Positions 39,686-47,568 of a stretch of 64,000 bases of DNA are shown piece by piece. How positions within the stretch are numbered: the first letter of the stretch is position 1; each line of letters opens with the position of its first letter. The notes under the pieces are model-generated. The model was not told where the DNA came from, did no database searches, and saw only the letters and a program-made list of their open reading frames with translations. The translations under genes were made by a program, and so were the position numbers. The stretch is taken from contig NZ_CP060587.1 in NCBI RefSeq assembly GCF_014334735.1, positions 2,356,001 to 2,420,000 of the forward strand. Direction: 5' to 3'. Origin of the DNA: Aeromicrobium senzhongii (lineage in GTDB: Bacteria > Actinomycetota > Actinomycetes > Propionibacteriales > Nocardioidaceae).

Positions 39686-40567
39686 TCAGTCCGCTACGAG
39701 CGTCTCGGCCGGCCGCGCCCGCCCGCTGGCCGCCGTGACGACCGCGAGACCGGCCAGGATCAGCACGATCCCGGCGTACGTCGCCCACGGCAACGCCTCG
39801 CCCAGGAAGGCCGCGGCGACCAGCGCGGCGCCGGGCACCTCGAGCAGGAGCATCAGCGAGACGACCACCGGCGACATGACCGCCAGCAGATGGTTGATGA
39901 CCGAGTGGCCCAACAGTTGCGCGCACACCATCACGGCGACGATCAGGACCCACGCGCGGGCCGACCAACCACCCAGCGGCACGCCCGCGACCAGGCAGGC
40001 GATCAACAGGACCGCCGAGCAGATGCCGTAACAGGTGAAGGTGTAGGCCGTGGTCGAGAGAGTCTCGCGCACGCGCGCCCCGACGATGACGTAGACGGCG
40101 GCGAACAGGCCACCGGCGAGGGCCAGGGCGTCGCCCCAGATCGCCTCGCGCGAGATGGACAGGTCGACACCCGAGATCGCGACGACCCCCAGGACGGCCA
40201 GCAGCGCTCCCCCGACCACCGCGCGGGGGGCGCGGCGGCCCCGGAGCGCGTCGATCGCGATCACGAACAGGACCTGCATCGACACCAGCGCGGTCGCCGC
40301 CGCGACGGAGGTGAGCTTGAGCGAGGCCACCCAGCAGGCGAAGTGCGCCGCGAGGGCGGCGCCGGCGACGAAGGACAGGAGCCAGCCGTGGCGGTCCTGG
40401 CCGGTGATGGCGGCGCGGTGCCGCGTGAGGGCGAACGGCGCCAGCAGACCCGTGGCCATGGCATTGCGCCAGAAGGCGATCGCCAGGACGGGAGCCGCGG
40501 TCGCGGCCATGAGTGGACCCGACAGGGAGACGCCGACGACCGCGATGGCGGCCAGGACCAGGTTCAC
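39686..40567 (-). CDS. EamA/DMT-family transporter
   Basis: A 293-residue membrane protein of about ten helices in two five-helix repeats, as in drug/metabolite exporters. APVLAIAFWRNAMATGLLAPFAL and VSLMLLLEVPGAALVAAAFLGEAL are the typical helix 2 and helix 9 regions of the two repeats. The GTG at 40567 follows a GGGAG site. It lies upstream of acyl-CoA dehydrogenase copy 2 on the same strand, 81 bp away. The exported compound is unknown. Confidence 0.85.
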   Translation of the reverse strand: MNLVLAAIAVVGVSLSGPLMAATAAPVLAIAFWRNAMATGLLAPFALTRHRAAITGQDRHGWLLSFVAGAALAAHFACWVASLKLTSVAAATALVSMQVLFVIAIDALRGRRAPRAVVGGALLAVLGVVAISGVDLSISREAIWGDALALAGGLFAAVYVIVGARVRETLSTTAYTFTCYGICSAVLLIACLVAGVPLGGWSARAWVLIVAVMVCAQLLGHSVINHLLAVMSPVVVSLMLLLEVPGAALVAAAFLGEALPWATYAGIVLILAGLAVVTAASGRARPAETLVAD

Positions 40568-40670
40568 CGCGTCAGTCTCCCACCCGTCTCGCCCGTCTCG
40601 CGCTCCCCGCCCCGGGCCGGTGCGTCCGGTCCCATCCCCTGAGTCACGCTCCACCGGTAGCCTCGAACCC

Positions 40671-41903
40671 GTGACCAGCCAGCCGACCCGGATCTTCGTG
40701 TCCCGCCTCGTCGGTCAGGCCGTGTTCGATCCGGTCGGCGACCAGGTCGGCAAGCTGCGTGACGTCGTCGTCGCCGTCCGCAGCGCCACCCAGCGACCGC
40801 GCGTCCTGGGCCTGGTGATCGAGGTCCTCGGCCGTCGACGGGTGTTCCTGCCGATCACGCGGGTGACCTCGATGGACTCGGGCCAGATCATCACGACGGG
40901 CGTCCTGAACCTGCGCCGCTTCCAGCAACGCGCCACCGAGACGTTGGCCGTGCACGAGCTCTTCGACCGCCAGGTCACGCTCGCCGACGGCACGGCGGCG
41001 ACGTTGTACGACCTCGCGATCGAGCAGGATCCGCGCCGCGACTGGTACGTCTCGACCGTCGCCGTCGCCGAGCACCACAAGCGCTTCGGCCGGCGCGGCA
41101 CGAGCCACGTCCTGGAGTGGGACGAGGTCCACGGCCTCGCCAGCGAGACCGCCGCGCAGGGTGCCACCAACCTCCTCGCCACGATGGACGAGATGCGTCC
41201 GGCGGACATCGCCAACGCCCTGCGCGACCTGCCGCCCAAGCGCCGCATGGAGATCGTCCGCGAGTTCGGCGACGAACGTCTGGCCGACGTGCTCGAGGAG
41301 ATGCCCGAGGCGCTGCAGATCGAGGTGCTGGGCATCCTCGACCCGAGCCGTGGCGCCGACGTCCTGGGCGAGATGGACCCCGACGACGCGGCCGACCTGC
41401 TGGGCGAGCTGCCGGCCCAGACGGCCGAGGAGCTGCTCGAGCTCATGGAGCCCGAGGACGCCGAGGACGTGCGCCGACTGCTCTCCTACGAGGAGCGCAC
41501 CGCCGGCGGCATGATGACCACCGAGCCGGTCGTGATCGACCCGAGCGCCACCATCGCCGACGCGCTCGCGCTGATCCGCGAGCCCGAGCTCAGCCCGGCG
41601 CTGGCCTCCATGGTCTACGTGTGCCGGCCCCCGCTCGAGACGCCCACCGGCCGCTTCCTCGGCGGAGCCCACTTCCAGGCGCTGCTGCGCGAGCCACCGT
41701 CGACCCTGGTCAGCCAGGTCATCGACAACGACATCGACTGGCCTCGTCCCGACGCCTCGCTGGCCGAGGTCGCCGGGCTGCTCGCCGCGTACAACATGGT
41801 CGCGCTGCCGGTCGTCGACGAGAACCAGCACCTGCTGGGCGTCGTGACGATCGACGACGTGCTCGACCACCTGCTGCCGAAGGGGTGGCGAGAGAATGGC
41901 TGA
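40671..41903 (+). CDS. PRC-barrel / MgtE_N / CBS-domain protein
   Basis: A 410-residue soluble protein. A PRC-barrel-like N-terminal part (FVSRLVGQAVFDPVGDQVGKLRDVVVAV) leads to an MgtE_N magnesium-sensing helical domain with repeated Leu-Glu helices (VLEEMPEALQIEVLGILDPSRGADVLGEMDPDDAADLLGEL). A CBS pair follows (GGMMTTEPVVIDPSATIADAL and ALPVVDENQHLLGVVTIDDVL). It lacks the membrane domain of MgtE. The arrangement is known in actinobacteria (Rv1232c-like), next to DUF1003 and mrp as here. It probably senses Mg or nucleotides and regulates an unknown partner. Confidence 0.87.
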   Translation: MTSQPTRIFVSRLVGQAVFDPVGDQVGKLRDVVVAVRSATQRPRVLGLVIEVLGRRRVFLPITRVTSMDSGQIITTGVLNLRRFQQRATETLAVHELFDRQVTLADGTAATLYDLAIEQDPRRDWYVSTVAVAEHHKRFGRRGTSHVLEWDEVHGLASETAAQGATNLLATMDEMRPADIANALRDLPPKRRMEIVREFGDERLADVLEEMPEALQIEVLGILDPSRGADVLGEMDPDDAADLLGELPAQTAEELLELMEPEDAEDVRRLLSYEERTAGGMMTTEPVVIDPSATIADALALIREPELSPALASMVYVCRPPLETPTGRFLGGAHFQALLREPPSTLVSQVIDNDIDWPRPDASLAEVAGLLAAYNMVALPVVDENQHLLGVVTIDDVLDHLLPKGWRENG

Positions 41904-42408
41904 TCGCGAACGCCTCGACCAGCCCCGCGACCTGCGTCGCGGGCTGACGCGCAACCTCGCCGCGCGGCGCGAGGCCGCCGACCCCGAGCGGTTCGGCCGC
42001 TTCGCCGAGTCCGCCGCCCGCTACCTGGGCACCGCGCGCTTCATCGCGTGGATGACGGTCTTCATCCTGGTGTGGATCGCGTGGAACGTGCCCTACGGCC
42101 CCGACCGGCCGCGCTGGGACGAGTACCCGTTCATCTTCCTCACGCTCATCCTGTCGCTGCAGGCGTCGTACGCCGCTCCCCTGATCCTGCTGGCGCAGAA
42201 CCGCCAGGAGGCGCGCGACCGCATCGCGGCCGAGCAGGACCGCGACGCCGCCAGCCGCTCGCACGCCGACATGGAGTTCCTGGCCCGCGAGGTCGCGAGC
42301 CTGCGGATCGGCCTGGGCGAGGTCGCCACGCGCGACTTCCTGCGCAGTGAGCTGCGCGGATTCCTGGCCGATCTGGAGCGGGCCGAGGAGCCCGGCGAGC
42401 AGGACTGA
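41896..42408 (+). CDS. DUF1003 membrane protein
   Basis: A 170-residue protein. Two membrane helices, FIAWMTVFILVWIAWNV and FIFLTLILSLQASYAAPLIL, flank a conserved DEYPFIF segment and are followed by a charged QNRQEARDRIAAEQDR helix. This is the DUF1003 pattern. The gene overlaps the MgtE_N/CBS gene by 8 bp. The molecular role is unknown. Confidence 0.9.
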   Translation: MADRERLDQPRDLRRGLTRNLAARREAADPERFGRFAESAARYLGTARFIAWMTVFILVWIAWNVPYGPDRPRWDEYPFIFLTLILSLQASYAAPLILLAQNRQEARDRIAAEQDRDAASRSHADMEFLAREVASLRIGLGEVATRDFLRSELRGFLADLERAEEPGEQD

Positions 42409-42499
42409 CCCGGCGGTCCGATCCGCCCTGCGGAACGGATGCTGCCCGGTTGCCGACACGGCGCCCGGGCGTTGGTCTGTCCCCCGTAGACTCCACCTC

Positions 42500-43651
42500 A
42501 TGGCTGACGTCACCCAGGAACAGATCACCGCGGCGCTCTCGACCGTCAACGACCCCGAGATCAAGCGCCCGATCACCGAGCTGGGGATGGTCGACACGAT
42601 CACGATCGGCGAGACCGAGATCGTCGTGCGGCTGCTGCTGACCGTCGCCGGCTGCCCGCTCAAGGACACCCTGACCCGCGACGTCACCGCCGCCGTGGTC
42701 AAGGTCGCCCCGGCCCACACGGTCCGCGTCGACATGGGCGTCATGACCGACGAGCAGCGCAAGGCCATGCAGGAGCACCTGCGCGGCGGCCGCGCCGAGC
42801 GTGAGATCCCGTTCGCCCAGCCCGGCTCGCTGACCAAGGTCTACGCGATCGCCTCGGGCAAGGGTGGCGTCGGCAAGTCGACCGTCACCGTCAACCTCGC
42901 CGTCGCGATGGCCAAGCGCGGCCTGAAGGTCGGCGTCGTCGACGCCGACATCTACGGCCACTCGATCCCCGACATGCTCGGCGTGGGGGACCAGCGCCCC
43001 ACCCAGGTCGAGGACATGATCATGCCCGTCCCGGCCCAGGTCGCCGGCACGACGATCAAGGTCATGAGCATCGGCATGCTCAAGCCCCGCAGGGACCAGG
43101 TCGTCGCGTGGCGCGGTCCGATGCTCGACCGTGCTCTCGTCCAGATGCTGGCCGACGTCTACTGGGGCGACCTCGACGCCCTCTTCCTCGACCTGCCCCC
43201 GGGCACGGGCGACATGGCGATCAGCCTGGGTCAGCACCTGCCCAACGCCGAGGTCGTCGTCGTCACGACGCCGCAGCAGGCCGCCGCCCAGGTCGCCGAG
43301 CGCGCCGGCACGATGGCGTCGATGATGCACCAGCGCGTCGTGGGCGTCATCGAGAACATGTCGTGGCTGCAGCTCCCCTCGGGCGAGAAGATGGAGGTCT
43401 TCGGCTCCGGCGGTGCCGTGCAGGTCGCGTCCACGCTCAGTGCCCGCCTCGGCTACGAGATCTCGCTGCTCGGCCAGGTCCCCCTGGAGGAGCGCATGCG
43501 CGAGGGCGGCGACTCCGGCGACCCGATCGTGGCCGCGGATCCCGACGCCGAGAGCGCCAAGGTCCTGCAGCAGATCGCCGACCAGCTCAGTGGCCGCTCG
43601 CGCGGCCTCGCGGGCATGCAGCTGGGCCTCGCGCCCGCCGGCCGACTGTAG
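42500..43651 (+). CDS. mrp: Mrp/NBP35-type iron-sulfur carrier ATPase
   Basis: A 383-residue protein. An N-terminal MIP18/DUF59 domain (about residues 5-85, with PEIKRPITELGM and VAGCPLKDTL) is followed by a P-loop NTPase with the deviant Walker motif ASGKGGVGKSTVTVNLA, DADIYGHSIPDMLG, LFLDLPPGTGDMAISL and GVIENMSWL. It delivers Fe-S clusters in the cytosol. The ATG at 42500 gives the family's normal start. tatB follows in 10 bp, and the neighbourhood matches the conserved actinobacterial sigE-tatB-mrp region. Confidence 0.95.
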   Translation: MADVTQEQITAALSTVNDPEIKRPITELGMVDTITIGETEIVVRLLLTVAGCPLKDTLTRDVTAAVVKVAPAHTVRVDMGVMTDEQRKAMQEHLRGGRAEREIPFAQPGSLTKVYAIASGKGGVGKSTVTVNLAVAMAKRGLKVGVVDADIYGHSIPDMLGVGDQRPTQVEDMIMPVPAQVAGTTIKVMSIGMLKPRRDQVVAWRGPMLDRALVQMLADVYWGDLDALFLDLPPGTGDMAISLGQHLPNAEVVVVTTPQQAAAQVAERAGTMASMMHQRVVGVIENMSWLQLPSGEKMEVFGSGGAVQVASTLSARLGYEISLLGQVPLEERMREGGDSGDPIVAADPDAESAKVLQQIADQLSGRSRGLAGMQLGLAPAGRL

Positions 43652-43661
43652 GATCGCGCCC

Positions 43662-43973
43662 GTGGGCCTGGGCTGGATGGAGATCGGCACGATCCTCGTC
43701 GTGGCGATGCTCGTGTTCGGTCCCGACCGGCTGCCGGGCCTGGCGCGTCAGGCGGCGCAGTTCATCCGCACCGTCCGCCAGATGGCCGACAACGCGAAGG
43801 CCGAGCTGGGCCGCGAGCTCGGCGACGAGTTCAAGGACATCGACCTGCGCGACCTCGACCCCCGCGCGGCGGTCCGGGACGTGATGTGGTCCGACCCGAC
43901 GCCTCCGCCGGTACCGAGCGTGCGCATCCTGCGGCCCGGCGAGGTGCCTCCGTTCGACCCCGAGGCCACCTGA
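43662..43973 (+). CDS. tatB: Sec-independent protein translocase subunit TatB
   Basis: A 103-residue protein. It has an N-terminal membrane helix (IGTILVVAMLVFGPDRLPGLARQ), the GPDxLP hinge typical of TatB and a charged amphipathic helix (QFIRTVRQMADNAKAELGRELGDEF). A Pro-rich end follows. It works with TatA/C in exporting folded proteins. The GTG at 43662 is 10 bp after mrp. A 16-bp-arm inverted repeat just downstream probably ends its transcript. Confidence 0.92.
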   Translation: MGLGWMEIGTILVVAMLVFGPDRLPGLARQAAQFIRTVRQMADNAKAELGRELGDEFKDIDLRDLDPRAAVRDVMWSDPTPPPVPSVRILRPGEVPPFDPEAT

Positions 43974-43987
43974 GCCCTCTCCCCCAC

Positions 43988-44054
43988 CCCGAGATTTGCT
44001 CCCATTTCCACCTTTGAAGCGTTTTGAATGGTGAGTTGGGGAGCAAATCTCGGG
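43988..44054. terminator. long inverted repeat between convergent tatB and sigE
   Basis: Perfect 16-bp arms (CCCGAGATTTGCTCCC and its complement) enclose a 35-base AT-richer loop. Both genes point into it, so it most likely ends transcripts from both sides. No T-run is seen. Confidence 0.75.
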
Positions 44055-44065
44055 AGGGCGGGCGG

Positions 44066-44632
44066 TCAGACGCCGAGGGCGCCGAGCACGCGGGTCCGGC
44101 CGGAGCGCGGCTCGCGGTGCGCCAACTCCCGCCGCAGCGCGGCGCGTCCCCGGTGGACCCGCGTGCGGACCGTGCCGATCTTGATCCCCAGCAGCACCGC
44201 GATCTCGGCGTGCGCCAACTGCTCGACATCGGCCAGCACGACGGCCACCCGCAGATGACTCGGCAGGGTCGCCAGAGCGGCCTCGATGTCAGGATCGAAC
44301 CCCGCGTCGTGCACCACGTCGGCCGGCAGCGAGCCGCCGTCCGTGAGCCGCTCCTCGTGGGCCGCGGTCAGGGCCGAGGTGGGCTGGCGACCGGCACGGC
44401 GCGCCCGGTCCAGGAAGAGGTTCGTGGTGATGCGGTGGATCCAGCCGGCGAGGTTCTGGGCCTCATAGCGGTCCAGCGACGTGAAGACGCGCTCGAACAC
44501 GTCCTGGGTCAGGTCTTCGGCGTCCTGGGGGTTGCCCGTCAGGCGCGTGGCCAGCCGGCGAACCTGTGGCGCGTGCTGAACGTAGATCTCGACCTGCTCC
44601 TGCACGGTCGCGGTCGGGTTCGCATCGGCCAT
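44066..44632 (-). CDS. sigE: ECF RNA polymerase sigma factor (SigE-like)
   Basis: A 188-residue sigma factor. Region 2 (RLATRLTGNPQDAEDLTQDVFERVFTSLDRYEAQNLAGWIHRI) and region 4 (ALATLPSHLRVAVVLADVEQLAHAEIAVLLGIKIGTVRTRVHRGRAALRREL) are present. The ATG at 44632 has an AGGATCGAGG site. A tatB gene and an O-methyltransferase gene are its neighbours, as in mycobacterial sigE loci. In those loci an anti-sigma gene (rseA) and htrA follow sigE. Here neither is present next to it, so its control must be different or encoded elsewhere. Confidence 0.9.
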   Translation of the reverse strand: MADANPTATVQEQVEIYVQHAPQVRRLATRLTGNPQDAEDLTQDVFERVFTSLDRYEAQNLAGWIHRITTNLFLDRARRAGRQPTSALTAAHEERLTDGGSLPADVVHDAGFDPDIEAALATLPSHLRVAVVLADVEQLAHAEIAVLLGIKIGTVRTRVHRGRAALRRELAHREPRSGRTRVLGALGV

Positions 44633-44783
44633 GCCTCGATCCTCGACCGCGAACCTGAGAGCAACCGAAGAACGCGCTGACGGTTGGCGAAGTCCGTCGC
44701 CCTCGCCACCGCGAGTCCCGTCGTCGACCGGCGCCCGGCGTCGATAGGCTGGGCCCACCCGCCGAACGAATTGCGAGGGGACG

Positions 44784-45413
44784 ATGACGACCGAAGCCAG
44801 CCTGGCCTACGCAGAGCAGTACCAGCCCGAGGACGACCACCTGCGCACCGCGCGCCGACACGCCGAGTCCGTCGGCGTGGTTCCCGTCCTGCCCGGGGCA
44901 CGGGCTGCTCTGACCTTCCTGGCCGGTGCGGCGAACGCCCGCAACATCGCCGAGATCGGCACGGGCACCGGCGTCTCCGGACTGGCGTTGCTCCGCGGCA
45001 TGCTGCCGGACGGTGTGCTCACGTCCGTCGACCTCGAGGCCGAGAACCAGCGGCTCGCGCGCGACGTCTTCCGCGCCGCCGGCATCGCGCCGACGCGCTT
45101 CCGGCTCATCACGGGCTCGGCCCTGGACGTGCTGCCGCGGCTCAACGACGGCGGCTACGACCTGGTGTTCTGCGACGGCGACAAGGTCGAGTACGGCGAG
45201 TACCTCGACGAGGCGCTGCGCCTCACCCGCGCCGGCGGCCTGGTGATCTTCGACAATGCGCTCTGGCACGACCGGGTCGCCGACCCGTCGCGTCGCGACC
45301 CCGAGACGGTCGCCATCCGCGAGCTCGTGGAGCGCGTGCGCAACGACGAGGACCTGACGGCGCTGCTGCTGCCGCTGGGCGACGGCCTGCTGGTGCTGCA
45401 GAAGCCCCACTGA
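44784..45413 (+). CDS. O-methyltransferase
   Basis: A 209-residue class I SAM-dependent methyltransferase of the catechol O-methyltransferase-like family. AEIGTGTGVSGLALLRGM is the SAM loop, followed by VDLEAENQRLARDVFRAAG, DLVFCDGDKVEYGEYLDEAL and GGLVIFDNALWHDRVAD with the metal-ligand region. It is divergently placed from sigE, as in M. tuberculosis (Rv1220c). Acceptors in that family are small hydroxylated or carboxylated compounds. No substrate can be named. Confidence 0.9.
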   Translation: MTTEASLAYAEQYQPEDDHLRTARRHAESVGVVPVLPGARAALTFLAGAANARNIAEIGTGTGVSGLALLRGMLPDGVLTSVDLEAENQRLARDVFRAAGIAPTRFRLITGSALDVLPRLNDGGYDLVFCDGDKVEYGEYLDEALRLTRAGGLVIFDNALWHDRVADPSRRDPETVAIRELVERVRNDEDLTALLLPLGDGLLVLQKPH

Positions 45414-45421
45414 CGCGGGCG

Positions 45422-45763
45422 TCAGCCCTCGAAGCGGGCGGCCGAGCGGAAGCCGGCCGGCCCGCGCACGACGGCGACGACCTCGAACGGCTCGATCTGC
45501 GGTGCCACGCCGGTCATCGCCGTGGCCGGGGCGTCGGCCGCCCGGGTCTCGAAATCGGCCTGGAACTCGGCGCGCACCTCGTCGCTGACGAAGACGTAGG
45601 TTCCCTCGAACCACTCGTCCTCGCGGGCGCGCCAGGTCTTGAAGCGCAGGCCCGGCAGACCCGCGAACTTCGCATGGGACTCAGCCTCGACGTACTCACG
45701 GAGCCGTTCGAGGGTGCCGGGAGGTGCGTCGGCCAGGGACCAACGCACCGAGAGTCCGTACAT
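45422..45763 (-). CDS. YdhR-like/dimeric alpha-beta barrel protein
   Basis: A 113-residue protein. It begins YGLSVRWSLADAPPGTLERLREYVEAESHAKFAGLPGLRFKTW and has EDEWFEGTYVFVSD. This is the ferredoxin-like dimeric barrel pattern of the YdhR group, related to small monooxygenases and EthD. The reaction is unknown. It sits 8 bp downstream of the DUF3117 gene on the same strand. Confidence 0.6.
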   Translation of the reverse strand: MYGLSVRWSLADAPPGTLERLREYVEAESHAKFAGLPGLRFKTWRAREDEWFEGTYVFVSDEVRAEFQADFETRAADAPATAMTGVAPQIEPFEVVAVVRGPAGFRSAARFEG

Positions 45764-45771
45764 CGTAGGAC

Positions 45772-45933
45772 TCAGACGGCCTTGAGCTGGTCACCCAGCG
45801 TGGCGGCCTCTTCGTTGTTGAGTTCGACCACCAGACGTCCGCCGCCCTCGAGCGGGACCCGCATGACGATGCAGCGCCCCTCCTTGGTGACCTCCATCGG
45901 TCCGTCGCCGGTCCGAGGCTTCATGGCGGCCAT
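45772..45933 (-). CDS. DUF3117 small protein
   Basis: A 53-residue conserved actinobacterial small protein. The sequence opens MAAMKPRTGDGPMEV and has the core TKEGRCIVMRVPLEGGGRLV followed by VELNNEEAATLGDQL. These small beta-rich proteins are widespread in actinobacteria, including mycobacteria, but their function is unknown. I found it by reading the minus strand directly. Its start is clear, and the stop TGA lies 8 bp before the next gene. Confidence 0.9.
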   Translation of the reverse strand: MAAMKPRTGDGPMEVTKEGRCIVMRVPLEGGGRLVVELNNEEAATLGDQLKAV

Positions 45934-46024
45934 CTGTACCCCTCTCGTTCGTCACCCGAGAATTCGGGCCGGCACTCATTATCGCGCATCGCGGCGATGT
46001 AATCACCTCAAGGGTACGAAAGTG

Positions 46025-46537
46025 TCACGCCGAACGTAGTTCGCCCGGGCCATCTGCACGCTGGTCGGCGTCCGTCTCGGCACCGGGGCTGACGATGCGC
46101 GGGTCGATCTCGGGGCGCATGCCGAGCATCGCGACGAGCTCCTGCTCGGTGGCGAGGCGCTCCTCGAGCTCGTCGATCTGCGTGCTGCCGGCGGCCAGGT
46201 CGGCGCGCAGACGTGCGATCTCGGCCTCGCTGGCGCGCAGACGCTCGCTGACGGCGCGACGGAACGACGCGTCCACGTCGAGGTGCTCCCGCTCGCGCTC
46301 GGCGATGAGCCGGGCGTCGCGGACGCGGTCACGCGCGAACTTCTGGCGGAAGTCACGCAGTTCCTCGGACATGAGAACGGTCGACGTGATGCCGGCCGAG
46401 AGGGCCACGCAAGCGGCCATGATGAGGGCCGGAACCGTCTGCATCGCCACACCGGCGATCACGACGACTGCGGCCAGAGCAAGCACGATCGCTGCGGATG
46501 TCACACGCAGCGAGCGGGGAAGTGTGCGGCTGGACAT
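46025..46537 (-). CDS. membrane-anchored coiled-coil protein
   Basis: A 170-residue protein. It has two membrane helices (SAAIVLALAAVVVIAGVAM and PALIMAACVALSAGITSTVLM), then a long charged coiled coil from about residue 60 to 130 (FARDRVRDARLIAEREREHL, RASEAEIARLRADL). A flexible acidic tail follows. This layout suggests a cytoplasmic coiled coil tethered to the membrane, seen in several actinobacterial hypothetical proteins. The function is unknown. Confidence 0.75.
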   Translation of the reverse strand: MSSRTLPRSLRVTSAAIVLALAAVVVIAGVAMQTVPALIMAACVALSAGITSTVLMSEELRDFRQKFARDRVRDARLIAEREREHLDVDASFRRAVSERLRASEAEIARLRADLAAGSTQIDELEERLATEQELVAMLGMRPEIDPRIVSPGAETDADQRADGPGELRSA

Positions 46538-46659
46538 GGAGCCAAGATTAAGGGCGAGCTCGCGTCGGCCGTCGACGGCACGCCGACGCGGATGGCAAAC
46601 TTTCAGGTGATGGGTGAAACTTTGCGCTCGACAGGACGACTCGGGTCGACCTCACTACG

Positions 46660-47568
46660 GTGGAGCGAGTGTCTGCCGCCTCCTTCCCCGCCCGCGTCAC
46701 GGTCGCGTCGCTGGCCGCCCTGGCCCTGCTGACCTCGTGCTCCACCTCCCCCGCCGATCAGGCCAGGACCGCCGAGCGCCAGTACCTCGCGATCGGCGAC
46801 TCCTACGCCGCCGGCTACCGCCCGGCGCTCGACGGAGGCGAGGCCGAGAACACGACGGACGGGTTCGCCTGGAAGGTCGCCGAGAAGACCGGTCTCGGCC
46901 TGGTCAACGTGAGCTGCTCGGGCATCACGACGGTGGCCTTCGTGGAGGGCGACCCGTGCGACGAGGACCTGCGTGCCCCGGGCGCGCTGGCGCCGGTGAA
47001 GGGCTCGGAGGCGGCCGTGGCCCTGGACCACCTGGACCGCCACGCCGACGACGTCGAGCTGGTCACGGTGGTGCTGGGCGCGAACGACCTGCGCGCCTGC
47101 TCCTTCGACGCCGCCTGGCGCCGCTGTGTCGCCGAGACCATGCCGCGCGTCACGCGGGCGCTCGACTCGCTGCTGTCAGGCCTGCGCGAGCGGTTGGGAC
47201 CCGACGTGCCGATCGTCGGGCTGACCTATCCCGACATCTGGCTCGGGGCGCCCGTGCGACAGCCGAAGTCCGCCGAGGCGCGCCGGGTCGCCCAGGCGTC
47301 GGTCGAGGCGTTCCGCACCGCCGTGAACCCGGCCCTGCGCCGCACCTACGCCGCGCACGGCGCCACCTTCGTGGACGTGACGGACGCGTTCGGCGCCTAC
47401 CTCCCGGCCGACCGCACCATCAGGACCTCGAAGTTCGGCACGATCCCCGTGCGGGCCGCGCGCGTCTGCGCCGAGACCTACGCCTGCTCACTGGGCGACG
47501 CGCACCCGACCCCCGAGGGTCACCAGCGCATCGCCGATCTCGTCCTGGAGTCGCTCGAGGGTCAGTGA
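46660..47568 (+). CDS. SGNH-hydrolase-fold lipoprotein
   Basis: A 302-residue protein. The signal peptide ends with LLTSC, giving a lipid-anchor Cys near residue 27. Then YLAIGDSYAAGYRP carries the catalytic Ser (GDS), VLGANDLRACSF the Asn of block III, and GDAHPTPEGHQRIADLV the Asp-x-x-His at the end. This is the SGNH/GDSL lipase-esterase family, acting outside the cell membrane. Substrates include lipids, acylated sugars and peptidoglycan acetyl groups. A GTG at 46660 or 46669 starts the protein. It overlaps the convergent dapE stop by 7 bp. Confidence 0.9.
   Translation: MERVSAASFPARVTVASLAALALLTSCSTSPADQARTAERQYLAIGDSYAAGYRPALDGGEAENTTDGFAWKVAEKTGLGLVNVSCSGITTVAFVEGDPCDEDLRAPGALAPVKGSEAAVALDHLDRHADDVELVTVVLGANDLRACSFDAAWRRCVAETMPRVTRALDSLLSGLRERLGPDVPIVGLTYPDIWLGAPVRQPKSAEARRVAQASVEAFRTAVNPALRRTYAAHGATFVDVTDAFGAYLPADRTIRTSKFGTIPVRAARVCAETYACSLGDAHPTPEGHQRIADLVLESLEGQ

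Noticed and set aside
46590-46650. Imperfect repeat around GCAAACTTTC and GAAACTTTGC before the SGNH gene
   Set aside because: Only short arms pair and there are two mismatches. It is more easily explained as AT-rich promoter sequence.
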